Positions 7,226 to 14,170 are shown, counted from the first letter of the stretch. The stretch is 25,107 nucleotides of DNA from JBQCEE01 sp051960575 (GCF_051960575.1 NZ_JBQCEE010000240.1:1-25107); one strand, 5' to 3'. Program-made: numbers and translations. Notes: generated by a model from the letters alone, not told the origin.

Positions 7226-7741
7226 TCAGCTCCGCCGGCTGCCGTCGTCCAGGTTTGCGCCGTCTGTGCGCGCCCGCTCCAGCAGTTCCCGGGCCGACAC
7301 ATGGTCGCTGCTGGTGATGCCGGCCATGGCACGAGCAGCGACCTCATGCGCGGTCTCCGGCGGAAGGACGAGGAGCAGCACTCGCTGCCAGCCGGATGAA
7401 TCGACCAACATCAGTTCGGCCTCGTCCTGGGAGTTGAACCCACCGAGGCGGATCACGCTGCCGCGCAGCGTGATCCGGCGTGGCACACTCGCGTCCCAAC
7501 CGCTCAGCGCGAAGCTGATCCGTCGCACCCGCGGATACCCGGCTGCTTCCACAGCAGCCACGAGCGGCGGCACTTCGGCGACCAGATCCAGCGACGACGG
7601 CCACCACACGCCGTCGAGACGCCGGTCGACCTGATGGGCGACGGGAAGCAACGTCAATGAGGGCTCGTCACGTCGTCCTCGGACGACGTCACGTCCGCGA
7701 CGACCGCCGTTGTCGGGGACGACGGTGCAATCCGTGATCAC
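7226..7741 (-). CDS. DUF5994-like protein, copy 2
   Basis: A 171-residue protein read from GTG 7741, of unknown function. The first 25 or so residues are charged and may not be translated; the conserved part begins near LTLLPVAHQVDRRLDGVWWP. The shared pattern with copy 1 (4310-4744) is GVWWPSSLDLVAEVPPL, SGWDAS, GSVIRLGGFNSQD and LLLVLPPETAHEVAA. This copy is closer to the usual DUF5994 pattern than copy 1, which lacks the LGGFNSQD segment. It is convergent with the ANTAR gene. A possible -10, TAGGCT, reads leftward at 7841-7836, giving a leader of about 95 bases. 7742-7906 otherwise holds no supported gene. Confidence 0.6.
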   Translation of the reverse strand: MITDCTVVPDNGGRRGRDVVRGRRDEPSLTLLPVAHQVDRRLDGVWWPSSLDLVAEVPPLVAAVEAAGYPRVRRISFALSGWDASVPRRITLRGSVIRLGGFNSQDEAELMLVDSSGWQRVLLLVLPPETAHEVAARAMAGITSSDHVSARELLERARTDGANLDDGSRRS

Positions 7742-7906
7742 GTCGCCTGCCGAGCTCGGCCGGAGCGCGATGGTGAGTTGATCGGCGGGACCGGTGCGAC
7801 CTGAGCGGCGCAGGATGACGACCTCGACAAGGCTGAGCCTACACCGCCCAATGCTCGACCGGGCTCGTCGCGCACCATCCTGTCGCTGCTTCGATGTGGT
7901 CGGGCG

Positions 7907-8719
7907 TCACGGCATCGTGACCAGTTCGCGCACGTCATCCGCAGGGAGATTGCCGTCGACTGTGGCGGTCACTGCGTACTCGAGCAACGTGGTTCGGCCG
8001 CCGTAGCTGGAGAGGAACGCCGTATCCGCAGCGTCTCGGCCGCTGACGATCCGCACCAGACTCCGTCGGGGCGCCAACAGGCTTGCGTCGACGACCCGCC
8101 ACTGCCCGTCGACGGCCGCTTCCGCGACGGCGTGGAAATCCATTGGATGCAGACCAGGGGCGTACACGGCGGCAAGTCGTGCCGGCACGTCGAGCGCACG
8201 GAGCAGGGCGATGACCAGATGGGCGAAGTCGCGGCACACGCCTCGGCGAAGCAACAGCGTGTCGACCGCTCCGTCCAGCGCACCGCTCGAACCAGGGACG
8301 TAGGCAAGACGTGCACCGACCCACGACGAGACCGCCGACAGAAGTTGCTCTGCGTCGGTGATGCCGGCGAACTCTACTTGCGCGACCGGCCCGAGCCGGT
8401 CGGACTCCACGAAGCGACTCGGGCGACGGAACACAAGGCCATCGGCAGCACTCGCCACGCGGGAACCTTCGCTGCCGTCGACCGTGGCCTCGTACTCGAC
8501 CTCCAGGCGGCCGGCCGGCACGCGACAGATGTGAATGCGCGCCGCGTCGTCGATGGTGACTTCCTCCACCGGCAGCGGGCGCCCACCAATCCGCACGACC
8601 AGACGCTCCGCCACCTGCGTCGATGCGCCAACGGAGGCGGCGATCTGCAAGGTGATCCGGGCGGGTTCGTCGACCTGAACGAGTAGCTCGGCGCTCACCC
8701 TTCGGGTGGGGATCTCCAT
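7907..8719 (-). CDS. Transglutaminase-like cysteine peptidase-fold protein
   Basis: A 270-residue cytoplasmic protein without signal peptide. The N-terminal half is a beta-rich domain as found ahead of the core in bacterial transglutaminase-like proteins. The core carries the triad: Cys162 in RRGVCRDFAHL, His196 in MDFHAVAEA, and Asp211 in WRVVDAS. Bacterial members act as peptidases or amidases more often than as cross-linking enzymes; the substrate here is unknown. The ATG at 8719 is supported by a leaderless arrangement: a -10 CATACT (8731-8726) ends exactly six bases before the ATG. It is transcribed divergently from the SRPBCC-TetR pair. Confidence 0.85.
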   Translation of the reverse strand: MEIPTRRVSAELLVQVDEPARITLQIAASVGASTQVAERLVVRIGGRPLPVEEVTIDDAARIHICRVPAGRLEVEYEATVDGSEGSRVASAADGLVFRRPSRFVESDRLGPVAQVEFAGITDAEQLLSAVSSWVGARLAYVPGSSGALDGAVDTLLLRRGVCRDFAHLVIALLRALDVPARLAAVYAPGLHPMDFHAVAEAAVDGQWRVVDASLLAPRRSLVRIVSGRDAADTAFLSSYGGRTTLLEYAVTATVDGNLPADDVRELVTMP

Positions 8720-8731
8720 GCCGCGAGTATG
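8720..8731 (-). promoter_or_regulatory. -10 element of the transglutaminase-like gene (leaderless)
   Basis: On the minus strand CATACT is followed by six bases and the ATG, so transcription should begin at or next to the start codon. No convincing -35 is visible. Confidence 0.5.
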
Positions 8732-8805
8732 ACGTCGCGGCGTGCGGTGCGTCGTTCCTCTCGCTCAAGTGGTCTTGGTGCGCGGCGTTCGCCGCGAACG
8801 TGCGG

Positions 8806-8851
8806 TACGGTTCGAGCAAAGTGAAGCAGTGCTCAAGTATTGAGAGCTGCT
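8806..8851 (+). promoter_or_regulatory. Promoter and palindromic operator of the SRPBCC gene
   Basis: A -10, TACGGT, at 8806-8811 predicts transcription from about 8818. Just downstream lies an imperfect palindrome at 8825-8851: AGCAGTGCTCAA-GTA-TTGAGAGCTGCT, with 10 of 12 positions symmetric and a perfect CTCAA-GTA-TTGAG core. An isolated GCTCAAGT half-site also occurs at 8763-8770. Size and symmetry suit a dimeric TetR-family repressor, and such a gene follows at 9360. Confidence 0.6.
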
Positions 8852-8877
8852 TACCGAGCGGAGCGGAGGCGGTTGCC

Positions 8878-9339
8878 GTGTGGAAGGTCGAGGTCTCCGG
8901 CGAAGCCCGGACTGACAGAAAAACGGTCTGGGCCTGGTACGAGGCGACTGACGAGGCGCCCGGTTGGGACCCGCTGATCAAACGGATCGAGTCGAACGGC
9001 CCGATCGAGCTCGGCGCGAAAGGTCGCAATCACCCGACCAGCGGTCCGGGCGCCCCGTTCGTCTACACCGAGGTGACCCGGTTGGTCAGCTACACCGAGG
9101 TGTCCTCGGCGCCCGGCGCGAAGTTCGCGTTCACCCACACGATCGGCGACCTTCCCGACGGCCGGTTGCGTCTCACCCACGGCGCTGAGGTCAGCGGGCC
9201 TCTCGCCTCGCTGTATCGGCCGTTCCTGCACGCCCGCTTCGCCAAGGGCATGCAGGAAGCGCTGGACAATTTCGTCCGCCGCGTCGAGTCCGGGCCGCCA
9301 CCGGACGGCGCTGCCCCGGGCACTCCTGCCGCGGGCTGA
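8878..9339 (+). CDS. SRPBCC (START-like) family protein
   Basis: About 153 residues, read from GTG 8878, which has GGAGG at 8865-8869. An in-frame GTG at 8800 would start upstream of the promoter and operator, so it is rejected. The helix-grip pattern is visible: WKVEVSGEARTDRKTVWAWY at the N-terminus, EAPGWDPLIKRIE, a beta-rich middle, and the long C-terminal helix LHARFAKGMQEALDNFVRRVES. Such proteins bind hydrophobic ligands in a cavity; no catalytic residue can be assigned. The TetR gene starts 20 bases downstream, and a palindromic operator precedes this gene, so it is probably the target of that repressor. Confidence 0.75.
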   Translation: MWKVEVSGEARTDRKTVWAWYEATDEAPGWDPLIKRIESNGPIELGAKGRNHPTSGPGAPFVYTEVTRLVSYTEVSSAPGAKFAFTHTIGDLPDGRLRLTHGAEVSGPLASLYRPFLHARFAKGMQEALDNFVRRVESGPPPDGAAPGTPAAG

Positions 9340-9347
9340 CGCCCTTC

Positions 9348-9359
9348 TAGGCTTGGTCG
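9348..9359 (+). promoter_or_regulatory. -10 element of the TetR gene (leaderless)
   Basis: TAGGCT at 9348-9353 is followed by exactly six bases and the GTG start at 9360. No Shine-Dalgarno sequence is present. The regulator may thus have its own promoter besides read-through from the SRPBCC gene. Confidence 0.45.
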
Positions 9360-10073
9360 GTGCCTCCGACCTCTTCACCCACGCGCCGCACTCAGCGGCG
9401 TGAGGACACGCTCGGCGAGATCCGCGACGCGGCACGCGCACTGCTCGCCGAAGCCGGGCCGGAGGCAGTCACCCTCCGCGGAATCGCGGCCCGTCTCGGC
9501 ATGGCCGCCGCCGGCGTGCACTACTACTACGGCTCGCGCGACGACCTGCTCACAGTCCTGATCATCGACGCCTTCGACGAGCTCGCCGATGCCACCGCGC
9601 GCGCAGCGAGCAGACCCGGGCAGCGAAGCTCCAAGACCCAGGCGTGGACGGCCGCAGCCCTGGGCTACCGGAGTTGGGCCATGACCAACCCGGAACTGTT
9701 CCAGTTCGCGCACAGCGCCACCGCCACCCGATTGAAGGGAAGACAAGCGCTGCTGCCGGCAAAGAATCGAGCGGTCCGTGCACTCATTGACCCGCTCATC
9801 GACGCGGCCCAGAGCGGTGAGATCCGCGTCCCCAACTGGGCGCCGATCCCTCGCGCGCTGCGCGGGCAGCTGCAGCGCTACGCGGACGCTGCGGCGGTGC
9901 CGGCAGATCCGCCGCTGCAACTCCTGCTGCTTCAGGCCTACACCCTCGTCCATGGCGCCGTCGTCCTCGCCGTCACCGGCAGCCTGCCCCGCGAACTGCT
10001 CGAGGACGACGCACTGTTCCGCGCCCAACTGGCGCGGCTGCTAGCGAACGCACCGCGAACACCGCGGGACTGA
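9360..10073 (+). CDS. TetR/AcrR-family transcriptional regulator (WHG-type C-terminal domain)
   Basis: A 237-residue repressor. The N-terminal DNA-binding domain contains the helix-turn-helix VTLRGIAARLGMAAAGVHYYYGSRDDLL at about residues 37-64. The C-terminal part with AWTAAALGYRSWAMTNPELFQF and LLLQAYTLVHGAVVLAVTG resembles the WHG ligand/dimerisation domain found in many actinobacterial TetR regulators. It lies 20 bases after the SRPBCC gene. The palindrome at 8825-8851 is the likely binding site, and the SRPBCC protein may bind or modify the same hydrophobic ligand (inference). It is the last intact gene of the element on the right. Confidence 0.9.
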   Translation: MPPTSSPTRRTQRREDTLGEIRDAARALLAEAGPEAVTLRGIAARLGMAAAGVHYYYGSRDDLLTVLIIDAFDELADATARAASRPGQRSSKTQAWTAAALGYRSWAMTNPELFQFAHSATATRLKGRQALLPAKNRAVRALIDPLIDAAQSGEIRVPNWAPIPRALRGQLQRYADAAAVPADPPLQLLLLQAYTLVHGAVVLAVTGSLPRELLEDDALFRAQLARLLANAPRTPRD

Positions 10074-10222
10074 TCGGCGCTCCAAACCGTTTCACCCGCG
10101 ATCGCCGAACGCTGCGACCGTCGTCCGCACGCCTGACACCACGCCAACGACCTGTGCCTTGCCGACCACCACGTCTCAGCAACCAGCGTCAGGGGCCAGC
10201 GACGTACGCGCATCGCAGCGAA

Positions 10223-10237
10223 TGGACAGTCTGTCCA
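10223..10237. promoter_or_regulatory. Perfect 15-bp palindrome TGGACAG-T-CTGTCCA
   Basis: Perfect seven-base arms around a central T, resembling TetR-family operators. It lies 150 bases downstream of the TetR gene, with no intact gene after it before the tRNA. Confidence 0.45.
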
Positions 10238-10323
10238 CCCTCGCGCACTTCGCGGCCTGAGAGGATACTGTGGAAACCCAGTGAGCGCTGTCCCGGCCTC
10301 ACTTGTCTGGCTGCGGCCCGGCC

Positions 10324-10343
10324 GATGGCAAATCGATGGCAAG
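10324..10343. repeat. GATGGCAA direct repeat pair near attR
   Basis: GATGGCAAATC and GATGGCAAG follow each other with an 11-base period. They match the pair at 2991-3010 in sequence and orientation. Probable recombinase arm sites (inference). Confidence 0.35.
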
Positions 10344-10350
10344 TGATCGA

Positions 10351-10379
10351 GGCCCTCCAGTGCGATGCACTGGAGGGCC
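10351..10379. terminator. Hairpin downstream of tRNA-fMet, carried by the element
   Basis: GGCCCTCCAGTGC and GCACTGGAGGGCC (13 perfect pairs, loop GAT) lie 22 bases beyond the tRNA 3' end on the minus strand. Sequence and position resemble the host hairpin at 2798-2834, so it probably terminates the restored tRNA. Confidence 0.6.
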
Positions 10380-10399
10380 CGGATTCATTGACCTGCGTT

Positions 10400-10443
10400 G
10401 TAGCGGGGGCAGGATTTGAACCTGCGACCTCTGGGTTATGAGC
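10400..10443 (-). repeat. attR: 44-bp direct repeat restoring tRNA-fMet
   Basis: Identical to 2840-2883. Here it joins the host 5' half of the tRNA (10444-10474), so the gene stays functional. Confidence 0.85.
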
Positions 10444-10474
10444 CCAGCGAGCTACCGAGCTGCTCCACCCCGCG
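10401..10474 (-). tRNA. tRNA-fMet (initiator, anticodon CAT)
   Basis: The minus strand folds as a 74-nt cloverleaf without encoded CCA. The acceptor stem begins CGCGGGG and ends CCCCGCT plus A73, leaving the unpaired C1:U72 typical of actinobacterial initiator tRNAs. The anticodon arm is CTGGG-CTCATAA-CCCAG, with the three consecutive G-C pairs that mark initiators. The T arm contains GGTTCAAATCC. Bases 3' to A73 read CAA, so CCA must be added after transcription. Its 3' part was supplied by the integrated element. Confidence 0.97.
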
Positions 10475-10538
10475 TCGGTGAGTTCAGCTTACCTGGCCGG
10501 TCGACGCGCGACCAACCGGCCCCCCCTCGCGCCGCTGT

Positions 10539-10589
10539 GCCCCCTGCTGTGGTCGTGCCGAAGATCCACTGACGACCACGGCAGGGGGC
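10539..10589. terminator. 18-bp hairpin between tRNA-fMet and the secreted-protein gene
   Basis: Arms 10539-10556 and 10572-10589 pair with one mismatch around a 15-base loop. It would stop minus-strand transcription before the tRNA gene. Confidence 0.55.
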
Positions 10590-10654
10590 CAGGCGGACGA
10601 GCCGGGTCAGGCGCCGGCGGCCTCGGCGGCGGTGGACGCGTTGCCCCTGACATG

Positions 10655-10702
10655 CCGCGGCCGGGGCCGTCCGCTGCGCTGAGCGGACGACCCCGGTCGC
10701 GG
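10655..10702 (-). terminator. 21-bp hairpin just after the choice-of-anchor-P-like gene
   Basis: Arms 10655-10675 and 10682-10702 pair at 19 of 21 positions with a six-base loop, 17 bases past the stop of the minus-strand gene. There is no T-run. Probable terminator. Confidence 0.6.
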
Positions 10703-10719
10703 TCGTGGAGCAGGTGGCA

Positions 10720-11982
10720 CTACATCCGGGTGGCGGCCCCGGCGCGTGCGATCTCGATGTGCGCGCCGACCGGCAGCCCGTACGCCGCCGTGGTGAGCAC
10801 GATGTCCAGGCCCGTCACGATGACGATCGCCCCGGACTTCGCGGTCTTGTCGATCGTCACCTTGGCGATCTTGCCGATCGTCAGGACGGTGCCGGCGGGC
10901 ACGTTGAGGTTGATCGGCTGCCCGGCCACCGAGACGTTGACGCCGGTCGTCTTCGCCGACGTCGAGTGGGTGCCGGACGAGGTGCTCACCGACTTCGCCA
11001 CGGCCGTGATGGCCGAGGCCTTCACCAGCCCGCCGAGCAGGTTGATGCCGGTGACCTGTGAGGTCATCGTCGCCGTCGACTGGGTCGTGCCCTTGACGCC
11101 GTTCGCGATCGTCCTCAGCACACCGGTGTTCGTGACGCCGTTGACGACGACGCCGGTCGTGGTGTGCACGACGTTGGTGCCGTCCGTGCCGCTGGTGCCC
11201 ATGTTGATGAACGCGGTGCGGCCCGAGGCGACCTTGAGCGTGCTGCCCGCGCCGGTCGTGATGCGGGTGGCGTAGGCGTAGCCGGTCGGGCCGGTGTTCG
11301 ACTGCGGGACGTGCGGGCCGAGCGCCGCCTCGGCAGCACTGAGGAAGATCGTCGCGCCGGTGTCGAGCGAGCCGACGGGCTTGAGCAGGCTGATGTAGAG
11401 GCCGATGCCGTCGACGGTCACTGTGCCGTCCGAGCCGGTGTAGCTCGAGTAGGTGTTCGCCGCGACCTCGGCGATGCCGGCGGCACCGAAGTAGCTGTTC
11501 TGCGCCGGGTTGGCCGGGATGGCCTGGCCGGCGATCTTGAGGTTCACGAACGTGCTCTTGGCCGACTGGCCGCTGACCGCGCCGTTGGTGTAGGTCACGG
11601 TCGAGGTCGTCGTCACCGCGTCCAGCGTGATGAGGCCGTTGAGCAGATCGACGTTCGCCGCAGTGGCCTTGGCGATCGTCTGGCTGCCGCCGGTGACCGC
11701 GACCGAGTGCTCTTCCGTGGTCATCGCGCCGATGTGCACGAGGCCCCCGAGCGCATCGGCCGCAGCGGTCTCATTGCTGCTCGAGGCCGGCACCTGGTCG
11801 GTGTAGAGCGTCGAGAACGGTTCGGCGGTGACCTCGACGAGGCCGCTCGGGCCGAGGACGCGGACGCCGGCGCCGAAACCGGAGAAGGTGTGAGCGGTGT
11901 CGGCGCCGGCGGGCGCGGCGATCAGGACACCGGTGACGGTGGCAGCGGCGGTGACCGCGGCGGCCAACAGGGTGATCTTCAT
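10720..11982 (-). CDS. Secreted choice-of-anchor-P-like protein
   Basis: A 420-residue exported protein. ATG 11982 is preceded by GGGGGG with a four-base gap; a GTG 12 bases upstream is less likely. The signal peptide is MKITLLAAAVTAAATVTG... with a probable AxA cleavage site near residues 26-28. The mature protein is rich in Thr, Ser, Val and Gly, mostly beta. It holds two related modules, about residues 101-157 and 300-358, each with a pattern of NG/GG-LI/LV-x-AxAxT, then VNLKIAGQAI or VNVSVAGQPI. No LPXTG, lipobox or C-terminal membrane segment is seen, so attachment to the envelope is unclear. The function is unknown. Two hairpins follow the stop. Confidence 0.75.
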   Translation of the reverse strand: MKITLLAAAVTAAATVTGVLIAAPAGADTAHTFSGFGAGVRVLGPSGLVEVTAEPFSTLYTDQVPASSSNETAAADALGGLVHIGAMTTEEHSVAVTGGSQTIAKATAANVDLLNGLITLDAVTTTSTVTYTNGAVSGQSAKSTFVNLKIAGQAIPANPAQNSYFGAAGIAEVAANTYSSYTGSDGTVTVDGIGLYISLLKPVGSLDTGATIFLSAAEAALGPHVPQSNTGPTGYAYATRITTGAGSTLKVASGRTAFINMGTSGTDGTNVVHTTTGVVVNGVTNTGVLRTIANGVKGTTQSTATMTSQVTGINLLGGLVKASAITAVAKSVSTSSGTHSTSAKTTGVNVSVAGQPINLNVPAGTVLTIGKIAKVTIDKTAKSGAIVIVTGLDIVLTTAAYGLPVGAHIEIARAGAATRM

Positions 11983-12151
11983 CTGTCCCCCCAAGGACAG
12001 GACAGGCAGGGCTGGAACCGGCGCGGGGAGCCGGCAGGCCTGTCCGAGGGGAAGGCTAGAGCAGGACCTTGGTCCCCGCGACTTGAAACGGTTGTGCGTC
12101 GCATCTGGCGCAGCTGCGGAGCTCGATGCGCAGAGTGTCCGCAGATGCGGT

Positions 12152-12163
12152 TACAGTGGCCGC
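12152..12163 (+). promoter_or_regulatory. -10 element of the mod operon (leaderless)
   Basis: TACAGT at 12152-12157, then exactly six bases, then GTG 12164. No Shine-Dalgarno sequence. This is the likely sole promoter of the operon that follows. Confidence 0.5.
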
Positions 12164-12571
12164 GTGCCGAGCTACCGATTCCGTGAGGCCGCCGCGCTGC
12201 TCGGGGTCAGCGACGACTCCGTGCGCCGGTGGGCGGACCAGGGCAAGCTGCCGACGTCGACCGACGAGGCCGGTGTGCGGGTGGTCGACGGGGCCGACCT
12301 CGCCGCCTTCGCCACCAGCACGGCGCGAGCGACCGCCGTCGCCGGCCCGGTCGCCGGCGAATCGGCCCGCAACCGTCTGGTCGGGCTGGTCACCCGCGTC
12401 GTGCGCGACACCGTGATGGCCCAGGTCGAGCTGCAGTGCGGGCCGTTCCGCGTCGTGTCGCTGATGAGCCGGGAGGCGGCGGACGAACTGCAGCTCGAGC
12501 CCGGCGTCACCGCCGACGCCGCCATCAAGTCCTCCAAAGTCGTAGTCGAGGTCCCGGAGAGCCGTTCGTGA
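12164..12571 (+). CDS. HTH-Mop molybdate-binding regulator
   Basis: A 135-residue protein with two parts. Residues 1-46 are a MerR/excisionase-type helix-turn-helix (YRFREAAALLGVSDDSVRRW, then GVRVVDGADLAAF). Residues about 65-132 are a Mop/TOBE domain (ARNRLVGLVTRVVRDTVMAQVEL, then SREAADELQLEPG and AAIKSSKVVV), which binds molybdate or tungstate. The GTG start follows a -10 by six bases, so the mRNA is leaderless. The stop overlaps the modA start as GTGA. By position it is the molybdate sensor of the mod operon, replacing a ModE of the usual type; this role is inferred. Confidence 0.85.
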   Translation: MPSYRFREAAALLGVSDDSVRRWADQGKLPTSTDEAGVRVVDGADLAAFATSTARATAVAGPVAGESARNRLVGLVTRVVRDTVMAQVELQCGPFRVVSLMSREAADELQLEPGVTADAAIKSSKVVVEVPESRS

Positions 12572-13326
12572 AGCGTCTGGTCGCTGCTGCCGTGTCCGTT
12601 CCGCTCGTGCTCGCGGGGTGCTCGTCGTCCGGCGGTGCGACGACGAGCTCGGGGGAGCTCTCGGGCTCGATCAGCGTCTACGCCGCAGCGTCGCTCACCG
12701 AGGCGTTCAAGACGATCGAGCAGCAGTTCACCGCCGCCCACCCGGGCACCAGCGTCACGCTCACCTTCGGCGCCAGCTCCGACCTCTCGACGCAGATCAG
12801 CCAGGGCGCGAAGGTCGACGTCTTCGCGTCCGCGTCGGAGAAGAACATGAAGGCGCTGGCGTCTCAGGCGACGTCCCCGACCGACTTCGTCAAGAACCGG
12901 CTTGAGATCGCCGTGCCCCCGAACAACCCCGCGCACATCACCTCGGTCGCCGACCTCGCGAGATCGGGCGTCAAGGTCGCCGTCTGCGACCCGGCCGTGC
13001 CGTGCGGCGTGGTGGCGCAGCAGGTCTTCACGAACGCCAAGATCACGGTCAAGCCGACGGCCAACGAAGCGGACGTGAAGTCGACGCTCGCCGCCGTCGA
13101 GTCCGGCGAGGTCGACGCCGGTCTCGTCTACGTCACTGACGTGCGGGCCGCCGGCAGCAAGGTGACGGGTATCCCGATCCCGGGCGGTGTCAACGCCAGC
13201 ACCACCTACCCGATCGCGACGCTGAAGGGCGCTCCGAATCCCGCACTGGCGAAGGCATTCGTCGATTACGTGCTCTCGGCCGACGGACGGAAGGTGCTCA
13301 CCGCAGACGGCTTTGCGCAACCATGA
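12568..13326 (+). CDS. modA: Molybdate ABC transporter substrate-binding lipoprotein
   Basis: A 252-residue lipoprotein anchored on the outer face of the membrane that captures molybdate and delivers it to ModBC. The signal ends in the lipobox LAGC with Cys18. Family motifs follow: SGSISVYAAASLTEAF, FGASSDLSTQISQGAKVDVFASA, then AVESGEVDAGLVYVTDV and AFVDYVLSADGRKVLTADGF, the usual C-terminus. The first Ser contact of the ligand site lies in AAASL and the second in GASSDL. The GTG start overlaps the regulator stop by four bases, so the genes are translationally coupled. Confidence 0.95.
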   Translation: MKRLVAAAVSVPLVLAGCSSSGGATTSSGELSGSISVYAAASLTEAFKTIEQQFTAAHPGTSVTLTFGASSDLSTQISQGAKVDVFASASEKNMKALASQATSPTDFVKNRLEIAVPPNNPAHITSVADLARSGVKVAVCDPAVPCGVVAQQVFTNAKITVKPTANEADVKSTLAAVESGEVDAGLVYVTDVRAAGSKVTGIPIPGGVNASTTYPIATLKGAPNPALAKAFVDYVLSADGRKVLTADGFAQP

Positions 13327-13330
13327 GCGA

Positions 13331-14170
13331 ATGAGCGTCGTCGCGCCGCCACGCGGGCGGGGGAGGGCCCGCCGCGCCGCCGGGCTCGGCACACCGACCG
13401 TGCTGGTGCCGCCGGCCGTGCTCGCGCTGCTGTTCCTGTTCCTGCCGACGCTGGCGCTGATCGTGCGTACCCCGTGGACGCAGCTCGGCCGCATCTACGG
13501 CGAGCGCGGGGTGTGGACGGCGCTGCGGCTGTCGATCGAGTCGTCGCTGCTCGCGACGGCGATCGCGGTCGTGATCGGTGTCCCGCTGGCCTGGGTGCTC
13601 GCGCGCGTGCGGCTGCCGGGCGTCGCGGTGGCGCGGGCGTTCGTGACCATCCCGCTGGTGCTGCCGCCGGTGATCGGCGGCGTCGCGCTGTTCCAGGCCT
13701 TCGGACGACTGGGCATCCTCGGCGGCGCCATCCGGGCGGTGCTCGGTGAGGACCTGCCGTTCACGTTCGCCGCCGTGGTGGTGGCACAGACCTTCGTGGC
13801 GATGCCGTTCCTGGTGATCACCGTCGAGGGTGCGTTCCGCATCGCCGACCGCCGCCTCGAGGAGGCCGCTGCGACGCTCGGCGCGTCCCGCCGCCGGATC
13901 TTCACCCACGTGACGCTGCCGACGGTGCTGCCGGCGCTCGTCGCCGGCACGGTGCTGTGCTGGGCCCGCGCACTCGGCGAGTTCGGGGCGACGCTGCTGT
14001 TCGGCGGCAACAATCCGGGGGTGACGCAGACCCTGCCGACCGACGTGCTCACCGTCTTCTCGAACGACCCCGCCGACGCGCCCGCGCTGAGCCTGCCGCT
14101 CATCGCCGCGGCGGTGATCATCCTCGGTGCGCTGCGCGAGCGCTGGTTGCGTCCCGTCGCCGTCTCGTGA
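13331..14170 (+). CDS. modB: Molybdate ABC transporter permease
   Basis: A 279-residue inner-membrane permease that forms the molybdate channel with ModC. It has about six hydrophobic segments, the first at TVLVPPAVLALLFLFLPTLAL. The EAA loop that contacts the ATPase reads EEAAATLGASRRRIFTHVTLP. ARALGEFGATLLFGGNNPG is characteristic of ModB. The ATG at 13331 is four bases after the modA stop; the ATG at 13323 closes after three codons and cannot be used. The stop overlaps the modC start as GTGA. Confidence 0.95.
   Translation: MSVVAPPRGRGRARRAAGLGTPTVLVPPAVLALLFLFLPTLALIVRTPWTQLGRIYGERGVWTALRLSIESSLLATAIAVVIGVPLAWVLARVRLPGVAVARAFVTIPLVLPPVIGGVALFQAFGRLGILGGAIRAVLGEDLPFTFAAVVVAQTFVAMPFLVITVEGAFRIADRRLEEAAATLGASRRRIFTHVTLPTVLPALVAGTVLCWARALGEFGATLLFGGNNPGVTQTLPTDVLTVFSNDPADAPALSLPLIAAAVIILGALRERWLRPVAVS

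Larger units (their letters stand above)
10074..10350. other. Non-coding right end of the element
   Basis: No supportable gene. It holds a perfect palindrome at 10223-10237, a -10-like GATACT at 10265-10270, whose following GTG frame closes after four codons, and the GATGGCA direct repeat pair at 10324-10343. It may be the remnant of a promoter whose gene was lost, together with the recombinase arm region. Confidence 0.4.
2840..10443. mobile_element. Integrative element in the initiator tRNA gene, about 7.6 kb
   Basis: The segment is bounded by the 44-bp tRNA-fMet direct repeat, one copy at each end; the right copy restores a complete tRNA gene. Inside, the sequence has visibly more A and T than the flanking chromosome and carries regulatory and stress-type genes unrelated to the flanking pca and mod operons. 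No intact integrase, excisionase, replication or conjugation gene is recognisable, so the element is probably immobilised, degraded or mobilised in trans (inference). Cargo: HATPase, PRC-like, two DUF5994-like, csp, desaturase, GAF-ANTAR, transglutaminase-like, SRPBCC and TetR. The boundary evidence is direct; the mechanism follows from the known tRNA targeting of tyrosine recombinases. Confidence 0.8.

Noticed and set aside
10154..10441. 95-residue plus-strand frame ending VAGAGFEPATSGL
   Set aside because: The ending is the well-known false translation of a tRNA 3' end, and the frame runs through a hairpin and into tRNA-fMet.
11164..12186. 340-residue plus-strand frame opposite the secreted protein
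   Set aside because: Repetitive Arg/Gly/Asp/Val composition, no domain, and it overlaps a gene with a clean signal peptide.
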